Assembly: GCA_029945625.1 (NCBI GenBank)
Contig: JAQSCW010000008.1
Location: 1 to 49,032, forward strand
DNA: 49,032 nucleotides
Source of the DNA: a bacterium
Lineage (GTDB): Bacteria; Bacteroidota; Bacteroidia; B-17B0; Aurantibacillaceae
Direction: 5' to 3'
In this document: positions 27,826-36,604 of the stretch, piece by piece
Position numbering within the stretch: the stretch's first letter is position 1
Layout: every line of letters begins with the position of its first letter
Program-made: the position numbers and the translations under genes
The notes under the pieces: generated by a model
Told to the model about the DNA's origin: nothing
The model's database searches: none
The model's input: the letters and a program-made list of their open reading frames with translations, nothing else

Positions 27826-30474
27826 ATGGCCGATAAAACAACTGATGATAAGGAGCGGGAAGATCACAACGAGGTAGACAGCATCACCCACGTAAGTGGT
27901 ATGTTTAAAAACTGGTTCATTGATTATGCCTCCTATGTGATCCTCGAGCGCGCTGTTCCAGCCATGGAAGACGGTTTAAAGCCCGTTCAACGCCGCATAC
28001 TTCACAGCATGTGGGAATTGGAAGACGGCCGTTATAACAAAGTAGCCAATCTTATTGGGAATACCATGAAATACCACCCCCATGGCGATGCCAGTATTGG
28101 TGACGCGTTGGTGGCCATGGGTCAGAAAGATCTATTAATTGACTGTCAGGGAAACTGGGGAAATACTCTCACCGGTGACAGTGCCGCGGCTCCCCGTTAT
28201 ATTGAAGCACGTTTATCCAAATTTGGTCAGGAAGTATCGTTTAACCCAAAAACCACCAACTGGGGATTGAGCTACGACGGCAGGAACAAGGAACCCATTT
28301 CCCTTCCAGTAAAATTTCCCTTGGTATTGGCGCAAGGCGTGGAAGGTATTGCGGTGGGATTGGCCTGTAAAATTCTGCCCCATAATTTTAACGAACTCAT
28401 CGATGCCTCCATTCAAATCCTAAAAGGAAAAAAGGCCGCCATCTATCCCGATTTTATTACCGGAGGTGTGGCCGATTTTAGCGATTATAAAGATGGCTTG
28501 CGTGGCGGAAAAATAAAAGTGCGAGCCCGGGTAAAAGAACTGAATGCAAAAACCCTCATTATTTCTGAAATTCCTTTTGGAACCACTACCGGAACCCTCA
28601 TCGATTCTATCCTCGCGGCAAATGATAAAGGGAAGATCAAAGTAAAAAAAGTAGAAGATAATACGTCCGAAAACGTAGAAATTTTGGTGCACTTGCAGCC
28701 GGGCATTTCACCCGACAAGACCATTGACGCTCTATATGCCTTCACCAATTGCGAGATGAGCATTTCGCCAAATGCTTGTATCATTGAAGGCGATAAACCC
28801 CGCTTCATCGGTGTGAGTGAGATCCTTCGAAAATCTACTCTTCAAACACTCGAACTCCTTCGGCGTGAATTGGAGATCGAACAAAAGGAATTGGAAGAAA
28901 AATGGCATTTCGCTTCTCTCGAAAAAGTATTTATTAAAGAAGAAATGTACATCGACTTTAAAAAATATGCGAATCGGGAAACCTTAAATGTGTATTTATA
29001 CGATCGTTTTAAATCCTTCCGTAAAAAACTAATCCGCGAAATTACCGACGAAGACCTTCATCGTCTCACTCAAATACCCATGATCCGCATTACCCGCTTC
29101 GACAGTATAAAAGCCGAAGATTTTATGAAGGAGTTGGAAGAGAAAATCGCCATTGTGAAACACCATCTTGCCAACCTCACCGATTACGCTGTTGAGTATT
29201 TCAAAAACCTGAAAAAGAAATACGGAGTAGGTAAAGAACGTAAAACAGAAACCAAACAATTAGAGACCATCATTGCTACCGAAGTGGTAATGGCGAATCA
29301 AAAATTGTATATGGATCGTGCCGAAGGATTTATTGGCACCGGTTTAAAGAAAGACGAATTTATAACTGATTGTTCTGATATAGACGATATCATTGCCTTT
29401 ACCAAAGAAGGGAAAATGAAAGTATTCAAAGTGAGTGAGAAAACCTTTGTGGGGAAAGATATCATTCATGTGGCCATCTTTAAAAAGAACGACGAGCGTA
29501 CTACTTACAACATGATTTATAGGGACGGCCCCAAAGGCATCACTTTTATGAAACGATTTAATGTAAGCGGTGTCACCCGCGACAAAGAATACGATCTTAC
29601 AAAGGGAACTGCAGGATCAAATGTGTTTTGGTTCACCGTAAATCCAAATGCTGAAAGTGAAAAAGTGATCGTGCATTTGAGGCAGGTGGCGGGACTCCGA
29701 AAATTAGAGATCGCCGTTGATTTCAGTGAAATGGAAGTGAAAGCCAGAGGAGCGGTAGGAAATATTGTGACCAAGTACACCGTGAATAAAGTAAGTCTGA
29801 AAGAAAAAGGTATTTCCACACTCGACGGTGAAGACTATTGGTTTGATGAAAAGACGCACCGATTAAGCAAGGAAGAAAAAGGAACTTACCTGGGTAAATT
29901 TGGAGGAGAAGATAAAATAATGGCGATTACTGCCAATGGTTATTACAAACTTTACACCTACGATCTTCTTAATCATTTCGACGATGACCTGGTGATGATT
30001 GAAAAATATTATCCCAATCAAACTTTAACTTGTATTTATTACGACGGCGTCAGTAAATCGTATTTCACCAAACGTTTTGATCCCGAGATGACCACCACTA
30101 AAACCTTAATCATCACCGAAGATGAGAATTCACGCATTGAGCTCATTACAACTCAGGTGAACCCGATAGTGGAAGTAAAATTTGCAAAAGAAAAAGGAGC
30201 TGATCTTCCTGAAGAAGTACTCAAGATGGTAAATTTTACGCCGGTGATGAACATGAAGGCCAAAGGCAAGAAACTGAGTAGTTATAAAGTGAAGGAAATC
30301 AATTTAAAAGAACCTGAAGAAATTAAGGCTGCACGAAAATTTTTGTCGAATCCCAATGATGAAAAAACCGGACTTTCTCCGATGGAACTGCACCGCCGCG
30401 CGATGGAAAAACTGAATAAAGGCAGCGCCAAAGATTTTTTTGATGGCGACGGGCAAATCACGTTTGAGTTTTAG
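27826..30474 (+). CDS. parC: DNA topoisomerase IV subunit A
   Basis: An 882-residue type IIA topoisomerase A subunit. The winged-helix part contains DGLKPVQRRILHSMWEL, KYHPHGDASIGDALV and the catalytic Tyr125 in AAPRYIEARLS, which forms the covalent link to DNA. The coiled-coil tower and the C-terminal domain (from about 510) follow, with degenerate beta-pinwheel blades such as IIAFTKEGKMKVFKVSEKTFVGKDI. No GyrA-box is evident, supporting the ParC assignment. It converges on gap with a 15-base gap and no clear terminator between. Confidence 0.93.
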   Translation: MADKTTDDKEREDHNEVDSITHVSGMFKNWFIDYASYVILERAVPAMEDGLKPVQRRILHSMWELEDGRYNKVANLIGNTMKYHPHGDASIGDALVAMGQKDLLIDCQGNWGNTLTGDSAAAPRYIEARLSKFGQEVSFNPKTTNWGLSYDGRNKEPISLPVKFPLVLAQGVEGIAVGLACKILPHNFNELIDASIQILKGKKAAIYPDFITGGVADFSDYKDGLRGGKIKVRARVKELNAKTLIISEIPFGTTTGTLIDSILAANDKGKIKVKKVEDNTSENVEILVHLQPGISPDKTIDALYAFTNCEMSISPNACIIEGDKPRFIGVSEILRKSTLQTLELLRRELEIEQKELEEKWHFASLEKVFIKEEMYIDFKKYANRETLNVYLYDRFKSFRKKLIREITDEDLHRLTQIPMIRITRFDSIKAEDFMKELEEKIAIVKHHLANLTDYAVEYFKNLKKKYGVGKERKTETKQLETIIATEVVMANQKLYMDRAEGFIGTGLKKDEFITDCSDIDDIIAFTKEGKMKVFKVSEKTFVGKDIIHVAIFKKNDERTTYNMIYRDGPKGITFMKRFNVSGVTRDKEYDLTKGTAGSNVFWFTVNPNAESEKVIVHLRQVAGLRKLEIAVDFSEMEVKARGAVGNIVTKYTVNKVSLKEKGISTLDGEDYWFDEKTHRLSKEEKGTYLGKFGGEDKIMAITANGYYKLYTYDLLNHFDDDLVMIEKYYPNQTLTCIYYDGVSKSYFTKRFDPEMTTTKTLIITEDENSRIELITTQVNPIVEVKFAKEKGADLPEEVLKMVNFTPVMNMKAKGKKLSSYKVKEINLKEPEEIKAARKFLSNPNDEKTGLSPMELHRRAMEKLNKGSAKDFFDGDGQITFEF

Positions 30475-30489
30475 TCCTCTTTTAGTGTA

Positions 30490-31488
30490 TTACAATTTTC
30501 CTATCCTTAACACCAGATCTACCAAGCGGTTGCTGTAGCCCCATTCGTTATCATACCAACCTATGATTTTTACCAAGTTTCCTACAATGCTTGTGAATTC
30601 GGAATCATAGAGCACACTGTGCGGATTTCCGATTACGTCCACACTCACAATCGGATCTTCGGTATACGCCAAAATTCCTTTGAGGTGGGTTTGCGAGGCC
30701 GTTTTAAAGGCCGCATTAATAGCGATTACACTTGGCATTTTGGTGAGCACGCAGGTAATATCTGTTAACGAGCCATCGGGTACAGGTACCCGCATGCCAC
30801 AACCACCAATCTTTCCTTCGAGGTGCGGAAAAATTTTAGTAATAGCTTTTGCAGCACCCGTGGAAGTGGGAATAATGCTCATGGCCGCTGCACGAGCTCT
30901 TCTCAGGTCTTTATGAGGGGCATCGTGAATGCGTTGATCGTTGGTATAAGAGTGTACAGTCGTGATATAGGCTTCTTCAATTCCAAATTGCTCGAGCACC
31001 TTTAACATGGGTGCGGCACAATTGGTGGTGCAGCTGGCATTGGAGATAATAAGATCCTCGTTGTTCAACAGGTGATCATTTACCCCAAGCACAATCGTTT
31101 TGATACCATCATCCTTTGCGGGAGCAGAGAGGATCACTTTTTTTGCACCGGCACTCAGATGTTTTCCCGCACCGGCCACATCAAGAAAAAGACCCGTACT
31201 TTCAATCACCATGTCAATATTATTTTCTTTCCAAGGGTTTTGAGCAGGATCTTTAAAGGAAACCGTTTTTATGGATTTATCATTTACAATCAAAGTACTT
31301 CCTTCAACACGTATTGTTCCGGGAAAAGCTCGGTGCACCGAATCGTATTTTAGTAAATGCGCCATGGTAACGGTATCGGCAACATCATTGATCATCACTA
31401 GGTCGATGGCAGGGTTATTGATGCAATTGCGCAAAAATACTCTGCCAATGCGACCAAAACCATTTATTGCTACACGGATCTTATTCAT
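30490..31488 (-). CDS. gap: glyceraldehyde-3-phosphate dehydrogenase (type I)
   Basis: A 332-residue GAPDH. NGFGRIGR (9-16) binds the dinucleotide, Asp35 in INDVAD favours NAD, and the active site is NASCTTNCAAP with Cys153, followed by His in TVHSYTNDQ. The C-terminal WYDNEWGYSNRLVDLV is intact. It catalyses the phosphorylating oxidation of glyceraldehyde-3-phosphate. Its ATG lies two bases after the stop of a WG-repeat-like secreted protein gene, an unusual partner, so it is expressed from an upstream promoter of that gene or from one within it. Confidence 0.97.
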   Translation of the reverse strand: MNKIRVAINGFGRIGRVFLRNCINNPAIDLVMINDVADTVTMAHLLKYDSVHRAFPGTIRVEGSTLIVNDKSIKTVSFKDPAQNPWKENNIDMVIESTGLFLDVAGAGKHLSAGAKKVILSAPAKDDGIKTIVLGVNDHLLNNEDLIISNASCTTNCAAPMLKVLEQFGIEEAYITTVHSYTNDQRIHDAPHKDLRRARAAAMSIIPTSTGAAKAITKIFPHLEGKIGGCGMRVPVPDGSLTDITCVLTKMPSVIAINAAFKTASQTHLKGILAYTEDPIVSVDVIGNPHSVLYDSEFTSIVGNLVKIIGWYDNEWGYSNRLVDLVLRIGKL

Positions 31489-31490
31489 GC

Positions 31491-32384
31491 TTACTCTTTT
31501 TTTAATGGTTTTTTTTGATTACTCACCAGATCGTAAATGTACCACTCATTTTTGATCCGGATGGCTACTTCGTCGTGTTGGTAAACGATGAGTTCGTCGG
31601 CGATGAGGTTCTTTTCCTCTTTCGTAGTGAGGTTGTGGATCACATAATATTCCTTGGGTTCATACACCTTTAAAACGAGGTAATGGTGAGTTGCCAACAC
31701 CACATGTTTGTAGCTGCTTTCTACTATCTTTCCTTCGTAATTATAAATATCATCGCCTGCGTTCCTTCGAACTCCGGCACTACAGGCAATAATGAGAGAA
31801 TCCTGCGCATTTACCTGAATGTCGGAATACAAATAGGGCACAATGACTTCTTCCCTTCTATTCACCAATCCCGTAACCATTACCTCCGCTTCGTTCAAAT
31901 TTTGAGTGATGTAAAAGGAAGGTTCATCGCAGAATCTGATATCGTGATAATCGTTAAAAGTAAGTTGTTTGAAATCCTTAGTAATCAGGTATTTTTTTCC
32001 CTTGGTAACGGCTTTAAAATAAGGTGTGTTTCCGGCATACTCCTCCACAATATTTTTTGAGACCGAGAATACACTGTTGGTATCACCCGCAGCATTTCTG
32101 ATCACCAGCTTTTTACTATTACGATCAAGGTAATTGCAGGAGTAACTTGTTTTAATCACTTTTATGAACTTTGAGGCAGTGGCGCTTTTTGATTTGAAAC
32201 AGACCAGACAGATCTTTGAAGTGGAATCGAAATTAAACACCGTATCGTACAGCGGTGCCACAAGCACTTGCTCCTGTTCTTTTATTCCCCATTTGTTATT
32301 TTCTCTAAAAAGCTCTGTCTGGGCCTGAACCAGACTGAAATAGAACAAAACTAAAAGCAGGGATATGTGGTTTCGGATACTCAA
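31491..32384 (-). CDS. secreted WG-repeat-like protein
   Basis: A 297-residue protein with a signal peptide (MSIRNHISLLLVLFYFSLVQAQ). It begins with a WG repeat signature (LFRENNKWGIKEQEQVLVAPLYDTV), then VNRREEVIVPYLYSDIQV and IKNEWYIYDLV, both weaker copies of the same K/NxWG...xPxYD pattern. WG (KWG) repeat proteins are common on Bacteroidota surfaces with no set function. The start is TTG. It lies directly upstream of gap in the same direction. Confidence 0.68.
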   Translation of the reverse strand: MSIRNHISLLLVLFYFSLVQAQTELFRENNKWGIKEQEQVLVAPLYDTVFNFDSTSKICLVCFKSKSATASKFIKVIKTSYSCNYLDRNSKKLVIRNAAGDTNSVFSVSKNIVEEYAGNTPYFKAVTKGKKYLITKDFKQLTFNDYHDIRFCDEPSFYITQNLNEAEVMVTGLVNRREEVIVPYLYSDIQVNAQDSLIIACSAGVRRNAGDDIYNYEGKIVESSYKHVVLATHHYLVLKVYEPKEYYVIHNLTTKEEKNLIADELIVYQHDEVAIRIKNEWYIYDLVSNQKKPLKKE

Positions 32385-32566
32385 GGATGAATTGTAAATG
32401 TACTCAAATTCCCCTTTTTCTCATACAAAAAATGTGTTGGTAACAGACTTTAACACCACTCACCGCCTCAGAGGTAACGTTTACCGACTGCCGGCACAAA
32501 CCGACCTATTGTCTCTTGTGGCGCGCTTAATTACCCCGTAATTTTACTGAAAAATAAAACATAACA

Positions 32567-33352
32567 ATGGAAAATCAAGACGAATACAATGAACAATTAG
32601 CGCGAGAGTGGGACAAAAAACACCGTCGCGGTAAAATGATGGGAGGTTTGCTGGTGGTAGCTGCCGGTGTACTTTTTTTAGCCCGCGAACTGGGCGCAGA
32701 ACTTCCTTATTGGATCTTCAGCTGGAAGATTTTTTTGATAGGAATAGGTTTGGTAATGATGGTAAAACATGGATTCAGCCGGGTGGGTTGGATAATTCCA
32801 ATTCTTATTGGAGGCACATTTCTAATTTCTGATCTGTTTCCCGCTTTGGCGTTGAAACCAATTTTATGGCCTTCCTTGCTGATCGTGATCGGACTCTTTA
32901 TCATGTTTAAACCCAGACGAAAGTTTAAACATATGCACTGGCAGAAATGGCAGTCCCGTTATGGTCGCCATCAGGACATGTGCCAACCACAAGGCAGTTC
33001 CACAACTGAAAATTTTCTTGATTCCACTTCCGTGATGGGTGGAGTTAAAAAGAATATCCTTTCCAAAAATTTTAAGGGAGGAAACATCACGAATGTGTTT
33101 GGAGGTGCTGAGATCAATTTAATGCAGGCCGATTTTGAAGGGAAGATTACACTCGAAGTCACACAACTATTCGGTGGAACAAAATTAATTATCCCCTCTA
33201 ATTGGGTGATCCATACCACCGAAATGGTGGCGGTTTTTGGCAGTATTGAAGACAAACGTCCGATGCAACAGCAGGCATCTAGCGATCAAACCAAAATTCT
33301 GGTATTGAGTGGCGTCACCATCTTTGGGGGAATTAGTATTACTTCTTATTGA
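32567..33352 (+). CDS. LiaF-like membrane protein (LiaI/LiaF transmembrane region plus C-terminal LiaF domain)
   Basis: A 261-residue protein with four hydrophobic segments in residues 24-112 (GGLLVVAAGVLFLA, WKIFLIGIGLVMMV, GWIIPILIGGTFLIS, PSLLIVIGLFIMF), followed by a basic stretch and a beta-solenoid-like C-terminus (about 155-261) with repeating VFGGAEINL / LFGGTKLIIP / VFGSIEDKR / IFGGISITS strands. This is the LiaF-like cell-envelope stress fold. LiaF of Firmicutes inhibits the LiaSR two-component system. Here a LytS-type kinase and LytTR regulator follow after one small gene, which suggests a similar pairing, inferred only from context. Confidence 0.82.
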   Translation: MENQDEYNEQLAREWDKKHRRGKMMGGLLVVAAGVLFLARELGAELPYWIFSWKIFLIGIGLVMMVKHGFSRVGWIIPILIGGTFLISDLFPALALKPILWPSLLIVIGLFIMFKPRRKFKHMHWQKWQSRYGRHQDMCQPQGSSTTENFLDSTSVMGGVKKNILSKNFKGGNITNVFGGAEINLMQADFEGKITLEVTQLFGGTKLIIPSNWVIHTTEMVAVFGSIEDKRPMQQQASSDQTKILVLSGVTIFGGISITSY

Positions 33353-33365
33353 TAAAAAAAATAAA

Positions 33366-33713
33366 ATGAAAAGATACCTTGCAAAATTAATGTTCAATAT
33401 AAGAATTGAAAATGGGAAGGAGAACTCCCAATTCGATGAACAGATCCGTCTCATTGAATCAACTAGTCTGGAGGATGCATTTTACAAAGCCCGCGGAATT
33501 GGAAAACGAGAGGAAGAAACGTTTTTAGACGATCAAAATAAACTGGTGAGCTGGAATTTTATTGATGTGGCGGAGGTATATCAAATCGAAGGTTTGCGCG
33601 ATGGTGAACAAGTATATTCAAACACACATACGCAAACAGACGCCGCTTCTTACATTGGATACATTCGTCAAAAATCAATGGAAATTCAGGCTAAAAGCTT
33701 AACTTTTGCCTGA
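33366..33713 (+). CDS. DUF4288 domain protein
   Basis: A 115-residue cytosolic protein. The pattern MKRYLAKLMFNIRIENG, FDEQIRLIESTSLEDAFYKARGIGKREEETF, and WNFIDVAEVYQI matches DUF4288. The function of the family is unknown. The ATG at 33366 is chosen over an upstream frame (33309) that would overlap the previous gene. It lies 13 bases after the LiaF-like gene, in an apparent operon with the sensor kinase that follows. Confidence 0.82.
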   Translation: MKRYLAKLMFNIRIENGKENSQFDEQIRLIESTSLEDAFYKARGIGKREEETFLDDQNKLVSWNFIDVAEVYQIEGLRDGEQVYSNTHTQTDAASYIGYIRQKSMEIQAKSLTFA

Positions 33714-33769
33714 TAATTCTGAGGACGCAAACCACATATTCGCAAAAAAAGTTCCTTCTCTTATATTCC

Positions 33770-34756
33770 TTGTGGTGGATCTTTTGGGCATTGGTGCAGG
33801 GTTTTGTACTGCACCGGCTGGACTTAAGCTGGGAGATTGCCTTTGTGGATTCCTTTGTTTCGAACATACTTTTGGGGATTCTGGCGCTCACTGCTTTGGT
33901 ACTTTACAAATATTACCAACCCGGAAATCGAAACAGAGTCTATCGCTTCATTTATGCCATCGGCATCTCCATTCTGTTTTCGACCTTGTTGCGGTGGGTG
34001 CTTGAGCACTTGTATCCCAACAATGTTTCCTACCTGCAGTTTCTTGAACGCTCTATGCCCTTAAGAACGATCATGGCTCTAGTAATCCTTTCTTTTATTA
34101 CCATGTTGAATTGGATGTGGAGCATTTTGCAAGAACAGCAAGAACGAGAGTTTCGGCATAATGAAGCCGAACAATTAGTGAAAGATGCAGAGTTGGTGAA
34201 ATTACGACAGCAATTGCAGCCTCATTTTTTGTTCAATAGTTTAAATTCTATTAGCGCGCTGGCGGGTTCAAAACCCGAGGAAGCACGCAAAATGATTCAG
34301 CAACTTTCTGATTTTTTACGGGGCACCTTAAAAAAAGATGAACAAAAAACAGTATCCTTAAAGGAAGAGATTGATCACCTGAAATTATATTTAGAAATTG
34401 AAAAAGTAAGATTCGGTCACCGTCTGCAAGTGGCGATTGAATTACAGGAAGCGGCTCTCACGTGCACCATACCGCCACTGCTGCTCCAGCCCCTGCTTGA
34501 GAACGCCATTAAATTTGGTTTGTACGGAACCATAGAAGCCCTCACGGTGAGCATGAATGCCGATACCGAAAATGGATTTCTTAAAATCGTGATAAGGAAT
34601 CCCTTCGACGAACAAACACAAAGCGGCAGACAAGGAACCGGTTTTGGTTTGAGTTCCATTCAGCGTCGTTTACAGTTGTTGTATGGAAGAACTGATCTCT
34701 TAAACACACGAAAAGAAAATTCCACATTTATTACTACCTTAGAAATACCACAGTGA
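33770..34756 (+). CDS. LytS/YehU-type sensor histidine kinase
   Basis: At least 328 residues. Four hydrophobic segments lie in residues 1-115, then a short coiled coil, then the His_kinase (PF06580) domain with phospho-acceptor His152 in QLQPHFLFNSLNSI and the N-box LLQPLLENAIKFG (about 240), ending in the G-box GTGFGLSSIQRRL. The start is uncertain: TTG at 33770 cuts into the first membrane segment, and the frame stays open upstream (KFLLLYSLWWIFW) to the previous gene without an ATG, GTG or TTG. It overlaps the regulator gene by four bases. Confidence 0.9.
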   Translation: MWWIFWALVQGFVLHRLDLSWEIAFVDSFVSNILLGILALTALVLYKYYQPGNRNRVYRFIYAIGISILFSTLLRWVLEHLYPNNVSYLQFLERSMPLRTIMALVILSFITMLNWMWSILQEQQEREFRHNEAEQLVKDAELVKLRQQLQPHFLFNSLNSISALAGSKPEEARKMIQQLSDFLRGTLKKDEQKTVSLKEEIDHLKLYLEIEKVRFGHRLQVAIELQEAALTCTIPPLLLQPLLENAIKFGLYGTIEALTVSMNADTENGFLKIVIRNPFDEQTQSGRQGTGFGLSSIQRRLQLLYGRTDLLNTRKENSTFITTLEIPQ

Positions 34757-35499
34757 AAAAAGTTGTAATCATAGACGATGAACCATTGGCACGCAGCCTG
34801 GTACTAGAGTATCTGGCAAACAGAAATGATTTGCAGGTGGTAGCAGAATGTAATAACGGGTACGAGGGAATCAAAGCCATTCAGCAACATCAGCCTGATC
34901 TTATTTTTTTGGACATTCAAATGCCTAAGATCAATGGCTTTGAAATGCTGGAACTGCTCGATGAACTACCCTCTGTTATTTTTGCCACCGCCTTTGATGA
35001 ATATGCCATAAAGGCCTTTGAAGCCAATGCCGTTGATTATCTATTAAAACCTTTCAGTAAAGAACGTTTCGATTTGGCACTTCATAAATGGCAAAACAAA
35101 TCGATGACCGCTACCGATCCCGAAAAAAGCATTGCAGAACTTCTGCAAACTTCCGAAAAGCAACCCGAAGAACGGCATCGTATTGTGGTACGCAACAATG
35201 CCGAGATTAGCATTATACCGGTTCAAAATATCCATTACATAGAAGCCTATGACGACTATTTGAAAATCTTCACAAAAGATTCTTATTTTTTGAAGAAAAA
35301 AACCATGAGCTACTATGAGCAAGTTTTAGATCCCTCCCTGTTTTTCAGAACGCATCGTTCGTTCATCATCAACTTAAATGAGCTTACGCGTATTGAACCT
35401 CTTGAAAAGAATACATACATCGCCTTGCTGCGGTCAGGAAAAAAAATCCCTTTGAGCCGCACCGGCTATCAAAAACTAAAAGAAAAATTAGGCATTTAA
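34753..35499 (+). CDS. LytTR family response regulator
   Basis: A 248-residue regulator. The receiver domain has the acidic pair in IIDDEPLA, phospho-acceptor Asp54 in LIFLDIQMPK and the Lys of LLKPFS. The LytTR DNA-binding domain (about 142-248) shows IHYIEAYDDYLKIF, FFRTHRSFIINL and the closing IPLSRTGYQKLKEKL. The start is GTG, overlapping the kinase stop (GTGA). Targets could include the LiaF-like gene or the coiled-coil genes downstream; no operator was identified. Confidence 0.95.
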   Translation: MKKVVIIDDEPLARSLVLEYLANRNDLQVVAECNNGYEGIKAIQQHQPDLIFLDIQMPKINGFEMLELLDELPSVIFATAFDEYAIKAFEANAVDYLLKPFSKERFDLALHKWQNKSMTATDPEKSIAELLQTSEKQPEERHRIVVRNNAEISIIPVQNIHYIEAYDDYLKIFTKDSYFLKKKTMSYYEQVLDPSLFFRTHRSFIINLNELTRIEPLEKNTYIALLRSGKKIPLSRTGYQKLKEKLGI

Positions 35500-35805
35500 A
35501 AACAAGGACGTATTCTTAGATCCGCTTCCTAAATTTTACTCCCATCGGCTGAACCCTCAGTTCGTCGAGGTTTTTCTTCCAAAAAGCCTCTGAAAAGCCT
35601 GTTAATACTACAATCTAAAGAATTTAGTTGGGTAAAATGCCCGCTTTGTCTGCCGTTTAAGCCTCTTCATCTAATTTCTAAACCTTTTAGGAAGGGTCGC
35701 CGTAAACCATGGTAAGCAAAAGGCTTTAGCAGAGCGGTTACACAAAGAATCGCGAACTGAATTGGAGTCGCAGCAGAACTAATGTTATACTAAAAACACA
35801 AGCTC
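35500..35805. other. 306-bp gap without a gene
   Basis: No convincing ORF, tRNA or strong hairpin. It probably holds the promoter for the coiled-coil protein gene at 35806, but I see no clear TAnnTTTG box close to it. Confidence 0.5.
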
Positions 35806-36390
35806 ATGAAAACAACTACCTTAATTATGGCAGGACTCTGCTTAACCCTCCAAATGGGTGTAAGGGGTCAGGAACAGAACAAACAAATGGGGACTTCAAC
35901 GGTGAAAGTGATTTCGGTGCCACATGCCGACTACGTTTCTGATCTCTTGAAAGAAGTAGATCTTCTAAACGACAAAGCAGATCATCTTCGCGCGGAAGCG
36001 AAAAAAGAAAGCGGGGAAAAACAAAAGAAGCTAAATAGAGAAGCCTCTGTTTTAGAGAACCGTTCATTGGAAAAGCAGATCGAAGTATTTGAAATTAATT
36101 ATGCCAACAATGATAAATTGTACACTGATAATGAAAAAACAATCAGGCAGATGCAAAAGAAAACGAACTCAAAACAGAATGGCATGCACCTCGAATATCT
36201 TCTTACGGAAGCAGTGAAAAACATACGACTTGCCGACGAATTGGCGGAAGAAAGTAATTTTCAAAGTAATCTGGCCTTACGTATGGGTAATCTTGAAAAT
36301 GCTGAAGAAAAAATGTTGACTGCCTTAAAACAACAAGGGGAGGCCCTTGAAATACTGAAGTCAAATTCGAAGATGGTAGCCCATCGCTAA
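35806..36390 (+). CDS. secreted coiled-coil protein of unknown function
   Basis: A 194-residue protein with a signal peptide (MKTTTLIMAGLCLTLQMGVRGQ). The rest is almost all charged helix: DLLKEVDLLNDKADHLRAEAKKE and SLEKQIEVFEINYANN segments predict coiled coil, and EEKMLTALKQQGEALEIL closes it. It resembles short periplasmic helical proteins next to TPR proteins in Bacteroidota. No motif points to a function. Downstream is a terminator, then a TolA-like gene with the same AEK-rich style. Confidence 0.65.
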   Translation: MKTTTLIMAGLCLTLQMGVRGQEQNKQMGTSTVKVISVPHADYVSDLLKEVDLLNDKADHLRAEAKKESGEKQKKLNREASVLENRSLEKQIEVFEINYANNDKLYTDNEKTIRQMQKKTNSKQNGMHLEYLLTEAVKNIRLADELAEESNFQSNLALRMGNLENAEEKMLTALKQQGEALEILKSNSKMVAHR

Positions 36391-36436
36391 TTGGCTTTTA
36401 CTCTTTTTTTCTGATCCCATACAGGGAAGAAGCTCC

Positions 36437-36480
36437 ATCTCGCTTTTCGGGATAACTCTCTTGGAAAGCGAGATTTTTTT
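36437..36480 (+). terminator. rho-independent terminator after the coiled-coil gene
   Basis: ATCTCGCTTT (36437-36446) pairs perfectly with AAAGCGAGAT (36465-36474) around an 18-nt loop; seven T follow the stem. The position is 47 bases past the stop. Confidence 0.88.
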
Positions 36481-36569
36481 GAAGAAGCGGGTCCTGCCTG
36501 CTAATTCGCAATAAAGAGAAAATATTGAGTGACTGAAAAAGACTGATTTTAGAGGATTAGGTGATGGTT

Positions 36570-36592
36570 TAATGTAATTTTTTTTTACATTA
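36570..36592 (+). promoter_or_regulatory. T-loop hairpin just upstream of the TolA-like gene
   Basis: TAATGTAA pairs with TTACATTA around a loop of seven T, ending 12 bases before the TTG start at 36605. It could reduce ribosome access or be an operator; this is inferred from position only. Confidence 0.4.
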
Positions 36593-36604
36593 GGGCTCCT
36601 TAAA

